NCBI GenBank assembly: GCA_002316315.1
Contig: DCDG01000023.1
Coordinates: 1-64,000, forward strand
Direction of reading: 5' to 3'
DNA: 64,000 bases
Source: Candidatus Aminicenantes bacterium UBA1061
Lineage (GTDB): Bacteria > Acidobacteriota > Aminicenantia > Aminicenantales > Saccharicenantaceae
The notes beneath the pieces are model-generated. The model searched no databases, was not told the origin of the DNA, and saw only the letters and a list, made by a program, of their open reading frames with translations. This document shows positions 42,272 to 51,017 of this stretch, one piece after another. How positions within the stretch are numbered: position 1 is the stretch's first letter; the number at the start of each line of letters is the position of its first letter. A program made the translations under genes and the position numbers.

Positions 42272-42605
42272 ATTCATAGCCTGACCCCATGACAAGGGCT
42301 GAAACTTATTCTTAGCAATTTACTAGATAACCAATGGCTCTTAATGATAGTCTGTTTCTGCTTCCTAAAACCTCAAGGCCATCGCCAATAGATTTTTACG
42401 ATCAATTCGCTTTCTAAACCAGTTACCCACTGTTCGCCCTATTTCTACTCCTCAATCTGGCTCCGCACTCTGCCAGGAGACAAAATAATTTCGTGTAGAT
42501 TTTCTGGTGAGGCAACGAATCGCTTTCGCCTGGATTTTAGATGAGTCAACTAGTTTAATTGACAGGCACAATATCCAGGCATAAAATATAAAATAGAGGC
42601 AAAAG
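42272..42605. other. Intergenic region with dispersed repeat copy 2
   Basis: 334 bases between two genes on the same strand. It contains the repeat at 42489-42549. No promoter or terminator stands out. Confidence 0.35.
42489..42549 (+). repeat. Dispersed repeat, copy 2
   Basis: The core TTTCGTGTAGATTTTCT ... GAGGCAACGAATC (42489-42521) matches 10598-10630 in 30 of 33 positions. It ends 57 bases before the start of a TPR lipoprotein gene. Confidence 0.55.
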
Positions 42606-43334
42606 ATGAAAAGGAAGGGTTTAATTTTAATCATGGTTATAGCTCTCTTGAGCACAGCATGCCTCACTGCCAAAAAACAGGGTTCAGAGACGGAATTTAA
42701 TCAGCATCTGAATACAGCTATTAGATTCTTTCAGCAGGAAAATTATCCTCTGGCCCGACAGGAACTTGACCTGGCTTTGAGAATCAACTCAAGATCTGTT
42801 CGAGCTAATAATTTGATGGGGCTGACTTACTTTAAAGAGGAAAACTATGACCTGGCTGAGATCTACTTCCAGAGGGCAGTTAAGCTTGATCCTCAGTATG
42901 CCACTGGCTACCTTAACCTTGGGGCTATTTATGCCATGAGAGAGTTATATCCAAAGGCCAGGGAGTATTATGAGAAAGCTATTTCCATCTCACCTGACCT
43001 GACCGCTGCTTATTACAGCCTGGCTACCATCTGTTTTCAGCTAAGAGATAAAGAGCAGGGATTTAATTATCTCAAAAAAGGCCTCGAGCTTGATCCCAAT
43101 TTCCTGGAAGAACATGCTGAATCACGGGCTGGCTTGCCGATGAAAGGTTCTGTTTTAGCTGATTTCTATTTCAATTTTGGTAAAGTTTTTGCCAGCCAGG
43201 GGAACGTGGAAAAGGCTGCCGACTATTTAAGGAAAGCTCGGGAGAACGGTTTTAAAAACTGGAAATTGATAGAAGAAGAACCGGAATTTGCCGCTGTCCG
43301 TGATAATCCCCTGATCAGGGAATTTCTCAGGTGA
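42606..43334 (+). CDS. TPR lipoprotein
   Basis: 242 residues with a lipoprotein signal (LILIMVIALLSTAC, lipidated Cys at about residue 19). Four or five TPR units follow ('AIRFFQQENYPLARQELDLA', 'NLMGLTYFKEENYDLAEIYF', 'GYLNLGAIYAMRELYPKARE', 'AYYSLATICFQLRDKEQGFN'), and a last unit near the C-terminus is slightly divergent. It resembles PilF-like lipoproteins that assist outer-membrane secretin or pilus assembly, but no pilus genes are nearby. GAGG precedes the ATG. A second lipoprotein gene follows after 96 bases. Confidence 0.8.
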   Translation: MKRKGLILIMVIALLSTACLTAKKQGSETEFNQHLNTAIRFFQQENYPLARQELDLALRINSRSVRANNLMGLTYFKEENYDLAEIYFQRAVKLDPQYATGYLNLGAIYAMRELYPKAREYYEKAISISPDLTAAYYSLATICFQLRDKEQGFNYLKKGLELDPNFLEEHAESRAGLPMKGSVLADFYFNFGKVFASQGNVEKAADYLRKARENGFKNWKLIEEEPEFAAVRDNPLIREFLR

Positions 43335-43430
43335 AGAACAGGGTACTATTAAAGATAATTGATTGTTGACTTGCCAAATCTTAGATTAATAATTGAGATC
43401 CAAAAAACATTGAAGAAAGGAAGTGGGTAA

Positions 43431-43922
43431 ATGAGCAAAGTTAAAAATCTTACTTCTATTCTATGTTTAGTTTTAGTTCTTGTTTTTTCCTTTCAGAGCA
43501 TAGCCTGCAAAGGCAAAGAAGCAGAAGAGGATCAACCTAAAGCTGTCGAAGAGAATATCAACAGGGAGACCCTGAAACCAATTCTAGGAGAAGCAATAGA
43601 GAATAGTTCAGGCCTGGTTGATGTTACCGGGGATATAGAGGAAATTATTATCTCTTATCGTTACTATGATGCTGATGGCGAAAATTATGATGAGGGTTTA
43701 GTCCAGGACCTGGCCTCAAAGATTGAAAAACTTTATAAGACTTTCAAGAAATTAGATCGAGTAGTTTTTCAGGTTTCTGTTAACGACCCGGCTACATCCG
43801 AACAATGGAAGCCTTATGTTACTTTCACTATTAATCGAGAAGTAGTAGAAAAAATTGAATGGAGCAATATTTTAGCTGAAGACTTTTTCAAAAATGTTAT
43901 CGATACCAGGTGGTTTGATTGA
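43431..43922 (+). CDS. Hypothetical lipoprotein
   Basis: 163 residues with a lipoprotein signal (ILCLVLVLVFSFQSIAC, Cys at about residue 26). The mature part is acidic, with 'IIISYRYYDADGENYDEGLV' and 'FQVSVNDPATSEQWKPYVTF', which suggests an alternating strand-helix fold of about 110 residues, perhaps like small domains that sense or bind ligands. I recognise no family. An AAGGAAGTGGG ribosome site precedes the ATG, and TTGACT (near 43364) followed by AT-rich sequence could be its own promoter. Confidence 0.65.
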   Translation: MSKVKNLTSILCLVLVLVFSFQSIACKGKEAEEDQPKAVEENINRETLKPILGEAIENSSGLVDVTGDIEEIIISYRYYDADGENYDEGLVQDLASKIEKLYKTFKKLDRVVFQVSVNDPATSEQWKPYVTFTINREVVEKIEWSNILAEDFFKNVIDTRWFD

Positions 43923-43975
43923 GCCTGGAGTAAGTAAAAGATATCTATAATCTTGGTTCTTAAAAAGGACAGATT

Positions 43976-44269
43976 TTATTTTTTTCCCCTTTTCAAAGTG
44001 ACCAGAGTTGCTCCCCAGCCACCAGACATCGGGTCAGCATCAGTGTAACTTGCAACTGACGGGTGTTTTTCGAGGACGCTTCTGACCACGGCTTTAAGGG
44101 TTCCGGTCCCTTTGCCATGAATGATCCGCAACTCATAAATTTCGTCCTTCAGACATTCCTCAATATAGTCATGAAGGAGTTCTTTAACCTCCTTTGGCTG
44201 AAAGGTATGAAGATCCAGCATACCATCAATCTGAATTTTTACAGGCTGGTCAGGTGAACTTTCAGTCAT
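43976..44269 (-). CDS. Small Smr-domain protein
   Basis: 97 residues from ATG 44269, four bases after the stop of the upstream gene; a GTG at 44302 would give 108. The Smr domain (as at the C-terminus of MutS2) is complete: 'GMLDLHTFQPKEVKELLHDY' with the LDLH motif, 'LRIIHGKGTGTLKAVVRSVL' with HGxG, and a terminal strand 'GWGATLVTLKRGK'. Such domains nick or bind branched DNA or act on RNA and collided ribosomes. Which role applies here is unknown. The gene appears coupled to the small membrane protein upstream. Confidence 0.85.
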   Translation of the reverse strand: MTESSPDQPVKIQIDGMLDLHTFQPKEVKELLHDYIEECLKDEIYELRIIHGKGTGTLKAVVRSVLEKHPSVASYTDADPMSGGWGATLVTLKRGKK

Positions 44270-44273
44270 TTTC

Positions 44274-44528
44274 TTAAGTTTTATCGACAGGAGGAAGATC
44301 ACCAGTCTCTGCCTGCTGTTTTTTCTCGTCCTTTTTTACCTCAACCACATATTTTTTGGATGGCTCGAGCAACTGCTGGACTTCGAGACAGGCATTGCTC
44401 AAAGCGCTCGAGGAAGGCTTCTTTTTCCGGTAATATATCCAGCCGCGTTTCTCTATATAGAGCAGCAGGCGGTCGAGAGCAAACATAGCCGCCGCCAATA
44501 ACAGGAACCAGAGAAATATTTTGAGCAT
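44274..44528 (-). CDS. Small single-pass membrane protein
   Basis: 84 residues: one N-terminal membrane helix (IFLWFLLLAAAMFALDRLLL), then a basic and polar tail (KKKPSSSALSNACLEVQQLL ... KKDEKKQQAETGDLPPVDKT). No family is recognised. It is immediately followed by the Smr gene and probably shares its mRNA. Confidence 0.6.
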   Translation of the reverse strand: MLKIFLWFLLLAAAMFALDRLLLYIEKRGWIYYRKKKPSSSALSNACLEVQQLLEPSKKYVVEVKKDEKKQQAETGDLPPVDKT

Positions 44529-44729
44529 TTTTATTTGTTATCTATCCCTTGTTTTAATTTTATAATGCCTGAGAAGAGAATTACAACAACAAATTCTCTC
44601 GCCCTCAACCTGTCATTCAGTCAATAAAACAGGCAAGCCAGGTAGCTCAAGTTAGATGAGGCAGCCAGCAAAAGGGTCAGTGAAAAGAGATGGTTATAAC
44701 AGGCCCTGAAAATCCAGTAAAGCCACAAA

Positions 44730-45806
44730 TTATATATGGAAGCGGATGCTCAAGATGTCCCTGTCTCTAACGATATAGTCTTTCCCAACCAGCCGGAATT
44801 TGCCATTGCTGCGAACCTCTTTGTCTGATCCGGCTGCTATTAAATCATCATAATTGAAGCACTCAGCTGTTATGAAGCCGTGGGCCAGATCAGTATGGAT
44901 GGTGGCGGCCGCTTCCAGAGCTGTTGCTCCTCTTCTGACGTTCCAGGCTCTGACCTCATCCGGACCAACCGTAAAAAAGCTGATATAACCCAAGGTCTGG
45001 TAAGCCAGAGAAATTAGCCTGTCCTTAGCCGATTCTTTTATGCCCAGATCCGCCATAAAAGCCCGGGCTGATTCTTCATCAAGCCGGGACAGTTCCATCT
45101 CGAGCTGGCCAGCAAATTCCACTGACTGGTATTTCTGGCTGATAGCCTGCAGGATGTCTTGATTTTTTCCTGCTGATGCTTCGTCTGAATTTAGTATGAC
45201 CATGGCCGGTTTTTGTGTCAAAAATTGAAAACACCGGCTTAGAACTTGCTGATTTTCATTAAACTCGAGTTCCCTCAGCGGCCTCCCCTCATTGAGAGCT
45301 TTAACTACCAGCTGAAGTACCTGTTGTTCTGCTTTAAGCCCGGAGACGCCGTTCCCGTTGCCCCCTTTCTTAAGGCCAACCTCAACTTTCTCCAGGCGCT
45401 TCTCGGCTATTATGAGGTCAGCCAGCAGTAATTCTTGCTCAATTTTTTCCAAATCTTCAAGTGGTGCTGGCCAGGAAGTAGCCTCGCTCTGGAAATTTCT
45501 TAGAACTACAGACAGAGCATCAACCGTCCGGGCAAGCTTCATTAGCTCGCTAGAGAAAGCTTCTGACCGCGTACCACCTTCATTGACTCCAGCCAGATCG
45601 ACAATATCAATTGCCGGATAAACCTGGCGCTGCGGTTTATAGATAGCAGATAGTTTCTCCACCCTCTCGTCAATCACCTTGACCGATGCCAGATTGGGGC
45701 CAAGGCAGCCAGTAGGAAAAGCTGAAACCTGGACCGATGAGCCAGTTAAGGCATTAAATAGAGTCGTTTTGCCAGATTTTGGTAAACCAATAAATCCTAT
45801 TTTCAT
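44730..45806 (-). CDS. YchF/DUF933-family GTPase-like ATPase, divergent
   Basis: 358 residues from ATG 45806, where the conserved N-terminus 'MKIGFIGLPKSGKTTLFNAL' begins; the upstream in-frame ATG adds a Cys-rich stretch unlike the family. The Walker A here is GLPKSGKT rather than the usual GLPNVGKS. The segment that normally reads 'PNVGVV' is 'PNLASVKV', and the 'NxxE'-type specificity motif is 'VILNSDEAS'. The coiled-coil arm (IEQELLLADLIIAEKRLEKV) and the C-terminal TGS-like domain (FFTVGPDEVRAWNVRRGATA, FITAECFNYDDLIAAG) are intact. It is probably a paralogue rather than canonical ribosome-linked YchF. Its role is unknown. Confidence 0.8.
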   Translation of the reverse strand: MKIGFIGLPKSGKTTLFNALTGSSVQVSAFPTGCLGPNLASVKVIDERVEKLSAIYKPQRQVYPAIDIVDLAGVNEGGTRSEAFSSELMKLARTVDALSVVLRNFQSEATSWPAPLEDLEKIEQELLLADLIIAEKRLEKVEVGLKKGGNGNGVSGLKAEQQVLQLVVKALNEGRPLRELEFNENQQVLSRCFQFLTQKPAMVILNSDEASAGKNQDILQAISQKYQSVEFAGQLEMELSRLDEESARAFMADLGIKESAKDRLISLAYQTLGYISFFTVGPDEVRAWNVRRGATALEAAATIHTDLAHGFITAECFNYDDLIAAGSDKEVRSNGKFRLVGKDYIVRDRDILSIRFHI

Positions 45807-45961
45807 GATAGTTCTTTCTAAGGTAAGGCAGGGTGAACGACAGCTGCAGGCTGCAGCTTCCACCCCTCACTAACCTATCAGTTAAAATACCAATCAGAAT
45901 ATCTCGATATTAAGCTATTTATTATATTATTATAGCAAAAAGAAACCTGCCTGTCACCAGA

Positions 45962-46352
45962 ATGGGGTCGGGCCAGCGCATCTCTTTTGTTATCAATTTG
46001 ATAGCTAAGGCACTGACCAACCATTAAAAAACCTTACGATTTTCACTCCGGGACTCCTCGCCTAACTCATCGCCTCAGTGCTTGCTTCACAGCTGCTTGA
46101 GCTCATAAAACCTTAGCCGCTCTCGGCGAAGGAAAATTTGATTTATTGCGCAAGGGAAAGTTGCCATTTCGAATTTAAGTGGCTAGTCGATCGCTAATTG
46201 ACAAGCTTAGTATTAGTATAATTGCATAAATGGAAATTTGCTGTTGCTTTTTCTATTTTCTGAGCTGCACAATTTTTGTGAAGAAGCGAATGCGGGACGA
46301 CGGATAGATACTAACTAATTCATTATAAATGAATTGCGCTGGCCCGACCCTA
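45962..46352. mobile_element. Terminal-inverted-repeat element, copy 1 (391 bp)
   Basis: The left end ATGGGGTCGGGCCAGCGC (45962 onward) and the reverse complement of the right end, ATAGGGTCGGGCCAGCGC (46352 downward), are almost identical. It carries no protein-coding frame. It lies between the ychF-like gene and hrpA. Copies 2 and 3 are shorter (about 190-200 bp). Short elements with such GGGGTCGGGCC ends are often associated with REP-type (Y1) transposases; none is present in this window. Confidence 0.7.
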
Positions 46353-46409
46353 TTTTTACCACATCATAGTATAATAAGGAAGAAGGAGAAAGATTAGAGG
46401 CGTCATTTG

Positions 46410-49400
46410 ATGAGAAACCAGCAGGATGAGAAGCCCCGCCCCGACCAGCCCCAGCCCAAAGCCACCAATCTCCTTGCCCTTCGCCAGAAGGTTATTTCCA
46501 TGACCTCTGAAGCTATGCTCCGGGATGCATATTTTTCCAGAGAAAGAGTGGTCAGGCTTCTCTCTTCTAATCTACCCCGTAAAAACCCCCAAAAAGCAGC
46601 CGAAATTCTTCTCAATCACAAAAGTAGGCTGGAAAAATCAGTCGAAGAAAAAGCTACCCGCCAGAGAAAAATGCCCCGCCTCTACTATCCTCCGGATCTC
46701 CCGATTATCAGAAGCCGCAACCAGATTGTCCAGGCCATCAAAGATAATCGGGTGATAATTGTGTCGGGCGAAACCGGCTGTGGCAAGAGCACCCAGCTCC
46801 CCAAGATGTGTCTTGAAGCAGGTCAAGGAGTGGCGGGCAAGATTGCCTGTACTCAGCCCCGTCGTCTGGCCGCCATCACCATTGCTCAGCGTATCGCTGA
46901 TGAACTCCACCAGCCCCTTGGCCAGGTAGTTGGCTATAAAATCCGTTTCCAGGATAGGACTTCACCCAGCTGCTACCTTAAAATTTTGACCGATGGGATG
47001 CTCCTGGCTGAAACTCAGGGCGACCCACTACTAACTGAATATGACACGATTATCCTTGATGAAGCTCATGAACGAAACCTCAATATCGATTTCTTGATCG
47101 GCCTCTGCCACCGTCTGCTGGACAAACGGCCGGAACTAAAGCTCATCATTACTTCTGCCACTCTTGAGGTAGAAAAATTTGCCCGGGCCTTCACTGATCC
47201 GCCAGTCTTTAAGGTCAGCGGCCGGCTTTTTCCGGTGGAAGTCATGTACTTCGATCGAGCGAATCAGCAGAAAAAAGAAGAGCCAGACTATGTCGAACTG
47301 GCAGTAGCGGCAGTTGATTTTATCAAGCGGGAAAAACGACCCGGGGATATCCTGGTCTTTATGCCCACCGAGCTGGATATCATGGAAACCTGTCGCCGTC
47401 TTCAGGGCCGGTACTACCAGGATTCAGTTATTCTCCCTCTCTTTGCTCGCCTGCCAGCTCGCCAGCAAAAACAAGTTTATACTGTCAAGCAAAGGAAGAT
47501 AGTCGTGGCTACCAACGTGGCTGAAACCTCGCTTACCATTCCAGGAATTCGCTATGTGGTTGATACAGGTCTAGCCCGCCTTTCACAATATCAACCATCC
47601 TCTGGTATTCATAGCCTGCCGGTCCTGCCCATCTCGAGGGCCAGTGCTGAACAACGCAAGGGAAGATGCGGACGGGTAAGTGAAGGCCTATGTCTCAGAC
47701 TTTACGCGAAGGAAGATTTTCTCGCTCGTCCGCGTTACACCCCGCCTGAAATTCTGCGTAGTAATCTGGCCGAGGTTATCCTGAGAATGCTTTATCTTGA
47801 CCTCGGCGACCCCCTCAAGTTTCCTTTTCTTGATCCCCCTTCATCCAGAAGCGTCCAGGATGGCTACCAGACTCTTTTTGAACTGGGAGCTATAACCAAG
47901 ACCGGCACCGCCTGGAAGCTGACCTCTCTTGGTCATCAGATGGCCAGGCTGCCACTTGATCCACGCCTGTCACGGATGCTACTGGAAGCCGTCCGGCAAG
48001 GTTCGCTGGAAGAAGTTGCCATTATTGCCGCCGCCCTGAGTATTCAGGATCCGCGCCTCCGGCCATTGGATAAAGCAGCAGATGCTGACCGTATCCAATC
48101 GGTCTTCCAACACCCAGAATCCGACTTCTTAACCCTGGTCAACATCTGGCGGGCTATGCAGTCTGTCAGCCAGGACTCACCCGATACTCCCGCCCTAAAA
48201 AAGTTTGCTCGTGATTATTTTCTTTCTTATAACCGGCTCCACGAATGGCGCTTTATCCATGACCAGATCCTGGAAATCCTGGAAGATGAGAAAATTAAAC
48301 CTGCCTTAGAAAAGACATCTGCGGCTGAATCTGACCGCTACACGGCCATTCACCAGGCCCTGCTGAGCGGGTTTATCTCTCATCTGGCGGTTCAAAAAGA
48401 AAAAAACATCTATCAGGTTGCCCGCCGCCAGGAGGCTATGATCTGGCCAGGCTCGGCCCTGTTTAAAAAGTCTCCTTCCTGGCTGGTGGCAGCCGAGCTG
48501 GTTCGCACCAACCGGCTTTATGTGCGGCTGGCGGCCAGGGTCAATCCAGCCTGGGCAGAAGAACTCGCTCCGCACCTTTGCCATTATTCTTATGAATCTC
48601 CTTACTGGGATAAAGATCGGGGTCAGGTGCGGGCCAAAGAAAAAGTCAGTTTGTTTAGCCTGACTATCATCGGGGGCCGTGATGTCCCCTTTGGCCAACA
48701 GGATCCGGAGACTGCTCATCGAATCTTTGTCGAAGAAGCCCTGCTGAATAATCAGGTGGACCGGCCGTATGGTTTTCTTGAGTATAATCAGCAGATCGTA
48801 AATAAGATCCAGCAGCTGGAAGAAAAACTTCGGACTCGACAGATACTTATTCCAGAGCAATATCTATTTGATTTTTATTCAGGGCGCCTCAAAGGGATTT
48901 ATCGTCTCGATGCTCTGGAGCAATTAATAAAAAGAATGGGCAGCGACCAATTTCTCCATTTTAAGGAGGAAAATCTCTATATGACGCAGCCTGACGGGCA
49001 GCTCATTTCTCAATATCCCGATTATCTGAAAATTCTCGGCCATAGTTATGAGTTGCGATACCGTTTTGCCCCCGGAGAAGAAGAGGACGGCGTCACCATC
49101 CTTATTCCGCGGCAGCTGGTCAATGCTATTCCTGAAGCTCTGCTCACCTGGCCGGTTCCTGGCCTGATGTTTGAAAAAGTAATGGCTACACTCAAAGCTT
49201 TGCCCAAGGAATACCGGAAACGGCTGCAGCCTTTATCAGACACAGCAGAGGCCATTGCTAAGGAACTTAAACCGGCCAATATTTCCTTTTATGAAGCCCT
49301 GTCAGTCCTTTTAAAAGATCGATATAATCTGGACTTACCCCAGGAGATCTGGAGCAGGCTCGAAATCCCGCGTTATCTAAAAATGCGAATTTCTGTCATT

Positions 49401-50423
49401 AATGAAAACGGGCAGGAAATTCTGGCCGGGCGCGACTTGGCTTTTCTCCGTCAGCTGCTTAACGAAAAATCCAGAAAGCCATCTGCTGAGGAGTCACCTG
49501 GCTGGAAGGAAGCCAGAAATAAGTGGGAGAAAGAAGAGCTAACGGGCTGGGATGAAAGTCTGGTTGAAATCCCTGAAGAAATAATTATTGATGATTTTTT
49601 AAAAGGTTACCCGTCCCTGATGGCCAGCGGACAAAAATTCAGACTCAAGCTGTTCAAAGACAAAAATCAGGCCAGCCAGAGCCATCTGCAGGCGATAGAA
49701 GCCATGTTGAGCTGCCAGTTTGAGAAAGACCTTAAATTCATCCAACGGAGCTATGCCTTCTCGGAAGAGCTCAAGCCGGTGCTGCTATTTTTTGGAGGTG
49801 AAGCAGCCCTTAAAGAGGAAATAATTGGCCATGTTAAAAAGGAAGTCTTCCAGAAAAATTTCAGGCGGCGAGAGGAGCTTCTTGCTTTCGTCAAAGAAAA
49901 AGCTCTAAAAGAATTGTTCGAAAAAGGTCATGGAATATTTATAGCTGTGGAAGAAATTCTTCAAGAATATCAGAGGGTAGCCAGGCTGATTAAAAGTATG
50001 GAAGATGAACAGAAAAAAGCAAAGATAACTTCGGCTCTGGCGGATATCTTTAAGGAAGAGCTCGTCAGGCTTATCCCCAAAGATTTTTTGCGGGTTTATT
50101 CTTCGGATTTTATAAGCCACCTGCCACGCCTGGTTCGAGCCCTGAGTATAAGAGCAGAACGGGCTAGGTTCTCAGCCGAAAAAGACCGGGCCAAAGCTGC
50201 TCAAGTGGAACCTTTTGAATCTGAATATATCAGCCTGAGCAATTTGCTAAAGGGAAAAACCTCACCTGAGAATGACAAAAAGCTATTTGAGCTGCGCTGG
50301 ATGATAGAGGAATTTAAAATCGCTGTTTTTGCCCCGGAGATAAAGACAGCTTTTCCGGTCAGTGCTAAAAGGCTGACTGCTAAGATCAAAGAAATTGAAG
50401 ACAGCCTGAAATTAAAAAAATAG
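46410..50423 (+). CDS. hrpA: ATP-dependent RNA helicase HrpA
   Basis: 1337 residues from ATG 46410 (a TTG sits one codon upstream), close to the size of E. coli HrpA. DEAH-box motifs are clear: Walker A GETGCGKST (about 120-128), 'TQPRRLAAITIAQRIADEL', 'DEAHERNLNIDFLIGL', 'LIITSATLEVEKFARAF', 'VVATNVAETSLTIPGIRYVV' and 'SRASAEQRKGRCGRVSEGL'. HA2 and OB-fold domains follow, then the long C-terminal DUF3418 region (from 'LTIIGGRDVPFGQQDPETAH'). HrpA acts on RNA, in some bacteria in rescuing stalled ribosomes and fimbrial mRNA processing. The upstream region contains an inverted-repeat element, which may have altered the promoter. Confidence 0.95.
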   Translation: MRNQQDEKPRPDQPQPKATNLLALRQKVISMTSEAMLRDAYFSRERVVRLLSSNLPRKNPQKAAEILLNHKSRLEKSVEEKATRQRKMPRLYYPPDLPIIRSRNQIVQAIKDNRVIIVSGETGCGKSTQLPKMCLEAGQGVAGKIACTQPRRLAAITIAQRIADELHQPLGQVVGYKIRFQDRTSPSCYLKILTDGMLLAETQGDPLLTEYDTIILDEAHERNLNIDFLIGLCHRLLDKRPELKLIITSATLEVEKFARAFTDPPVFKVSGRLFPVEVMYFDRANQQKKEEPDYVELAVAAVDFIKREKRPGDILVFMPTELDIMETCRRLQGRYYQDSVILPLFARLPARQQKQVYTVKQRKIVVATNVAETSLTIPGIRYVVDTGLARLSQYQPSSGIHSLPVLPISRASAEQRKGRCGRVSEGLCLRLYAKEDFLARPRYTPPEILRSNLAEVILRMLYLDLGDPLKFPFLDPPSSRSVQDGYQTLFELGAITKTGTAWKLTSLGHQMARLPLDPRLSRMLLEAVRQGSLEEVAIIAAALSIQDPRLRPLDKAADADRIQSVFQHPESDFLTLVNIWRAMQSVSQDSPDTPALKKFARDYFLSYNRLHEWRFIHDQILEILEDEKIKPALEKTSAAESDRYTAIHQALLSGFISHLAVQKEKNIYQVARRQEAMIWPGSALFKKSPSWLVAAELVRTNRLYVRLAARVNPAWAEELAPHLCHYSYESPYWDKDRGQVRAKEKVSLFSLTIIGGRDVPFGQQDPETAHRIFVEEALLNNQVDRPYGFLEYNQQIVNKIQQLEEKLRTRQILIPEQYLFDFYSGRLKGIYRLDALEQLIKRMGSDQFLHFKEENLYMTQPDGQLISQYPDYLKILGHSYELRYRFAPGEEEDGVTILIPRQLVNAIPEALLTWPVPGLMFEKVMATLKALPKEYRKRLQPLSDTAEAIAKELKPANISFYEALSVLLKDRYNLDLPQEIWSRLEIPRYLKMRISVINENGQEILAGRDLAFLRQLLNEKSRKPSAEESPGWKEARNKWEKEELTGWDESLVEIPEEIIIDDFLKGYPSLMASGQKFRLKLFKDKNQASQSHLQAIEAMLSCQFEKDLKFIQRSYAFSEELKPVLLFFGGEAALKEEIIGHVKKEVFQKNFRRREELLAFVKEKALKELFEKGHGIFIAVEEILQEYQRVARLIKSMEDEQKKAKITSALADIFKEELVRLIPKDFLRVYSSDFISHLPRLVRALSIRAERARFSAEKDRAKAAQVEPFESEYISLSNLLKGKTSPENDKKLFELRWMIEEFKIAVFAPEIKTAFPVSAKRLTAKIKEIEDSLKLKK

Positions 50424-50450
50424 AAGCCAGGAAGATAAAGTCAGGAGGCG

Positions 50451-50960
50451 ATGATGGATGATGACTTCAAAATCTCAAGCGATAAAAAAGGTCAAGAACC
50501 GGGCCAGAAAAAAATCCGGCTGAGACAGCTGAAAGAGATGGTCGGGCAGGAATTTGGCCTTTCTGACTGGCTGACCATGACTCAGGAAAGAATCAATGCC
50601 TTTGCCAGTTGCACGGAAGACTATCAGTGGATTCACGTTGATGTGGATAAGGCGGCTAAAAGCCCGGTGAAAAGTACCATCGCCCATGGATTTTTACTCC
50701 TGTCACTTTTGCCTTATTTTCTGTCGCAGTCGCCGCTGGCCAGAACCAAGGTTAAAATGCTTTTCAACTATGGCCTGGATCGCATCAGGTTTATCAGCCC
50801 GGTTAAACCCGGTGACCGCATCCGAAACCGGGCCATTCTGACCAGGATCAGCCGGAAAGGATTCAGACGGTGGCTGATTAAGATTGAAAACACTATTGAA
50901 ATCGAGGGTAGCTCACGGCCGGCTTTATTCGCCGAGCTTATTGCCTTTATTTTTTTCTGA
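50451..50960 (+). CDS. MaoC-like (R)-specific enoyl-CoA hydratase family protein
   Basis: 169 residues, hot-dog fold. The hydratase motif 'DYQWIHVDVDKAAKSPVKST' with Asp and His (about residues 58-64) and 'IAHGFLLLSLLP' is intact; in active members the Asp-His pair adds water to trans-2-enoyl-CoA. 'GLDRIRFISPVKPGDRIRNR' is the usual C-terminal strand. ATG at 50451 or 50454 both fit the AGGAGG at 50443-50448, and the second gives better spacing. It is 27 bases after hrpA and may share its transcript. The substrate is unknown. Confidence 0.85.
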   Translation: MMDDDFKISSDKKGQEPGQKKIRLRQLKEMVGQEFGLSDWLTMTQERINAFASCTEDYQWIHVDVDKAAKSPVKSTIAHGFLLLSLLPYFLSQSPLARTKVKMLFNYGLDRIRFISPVKPGDRIRNRAILTRISRKGFRRWLIKIENTIEIEGSSRPALFAELIAFIFF

Positions 50961-51017
50961 CTGAAGTAGCTGATTTTAATCTGGCTTCAGTTCGCGGCTT
51001 TATCGTTGCAGCTTTGT

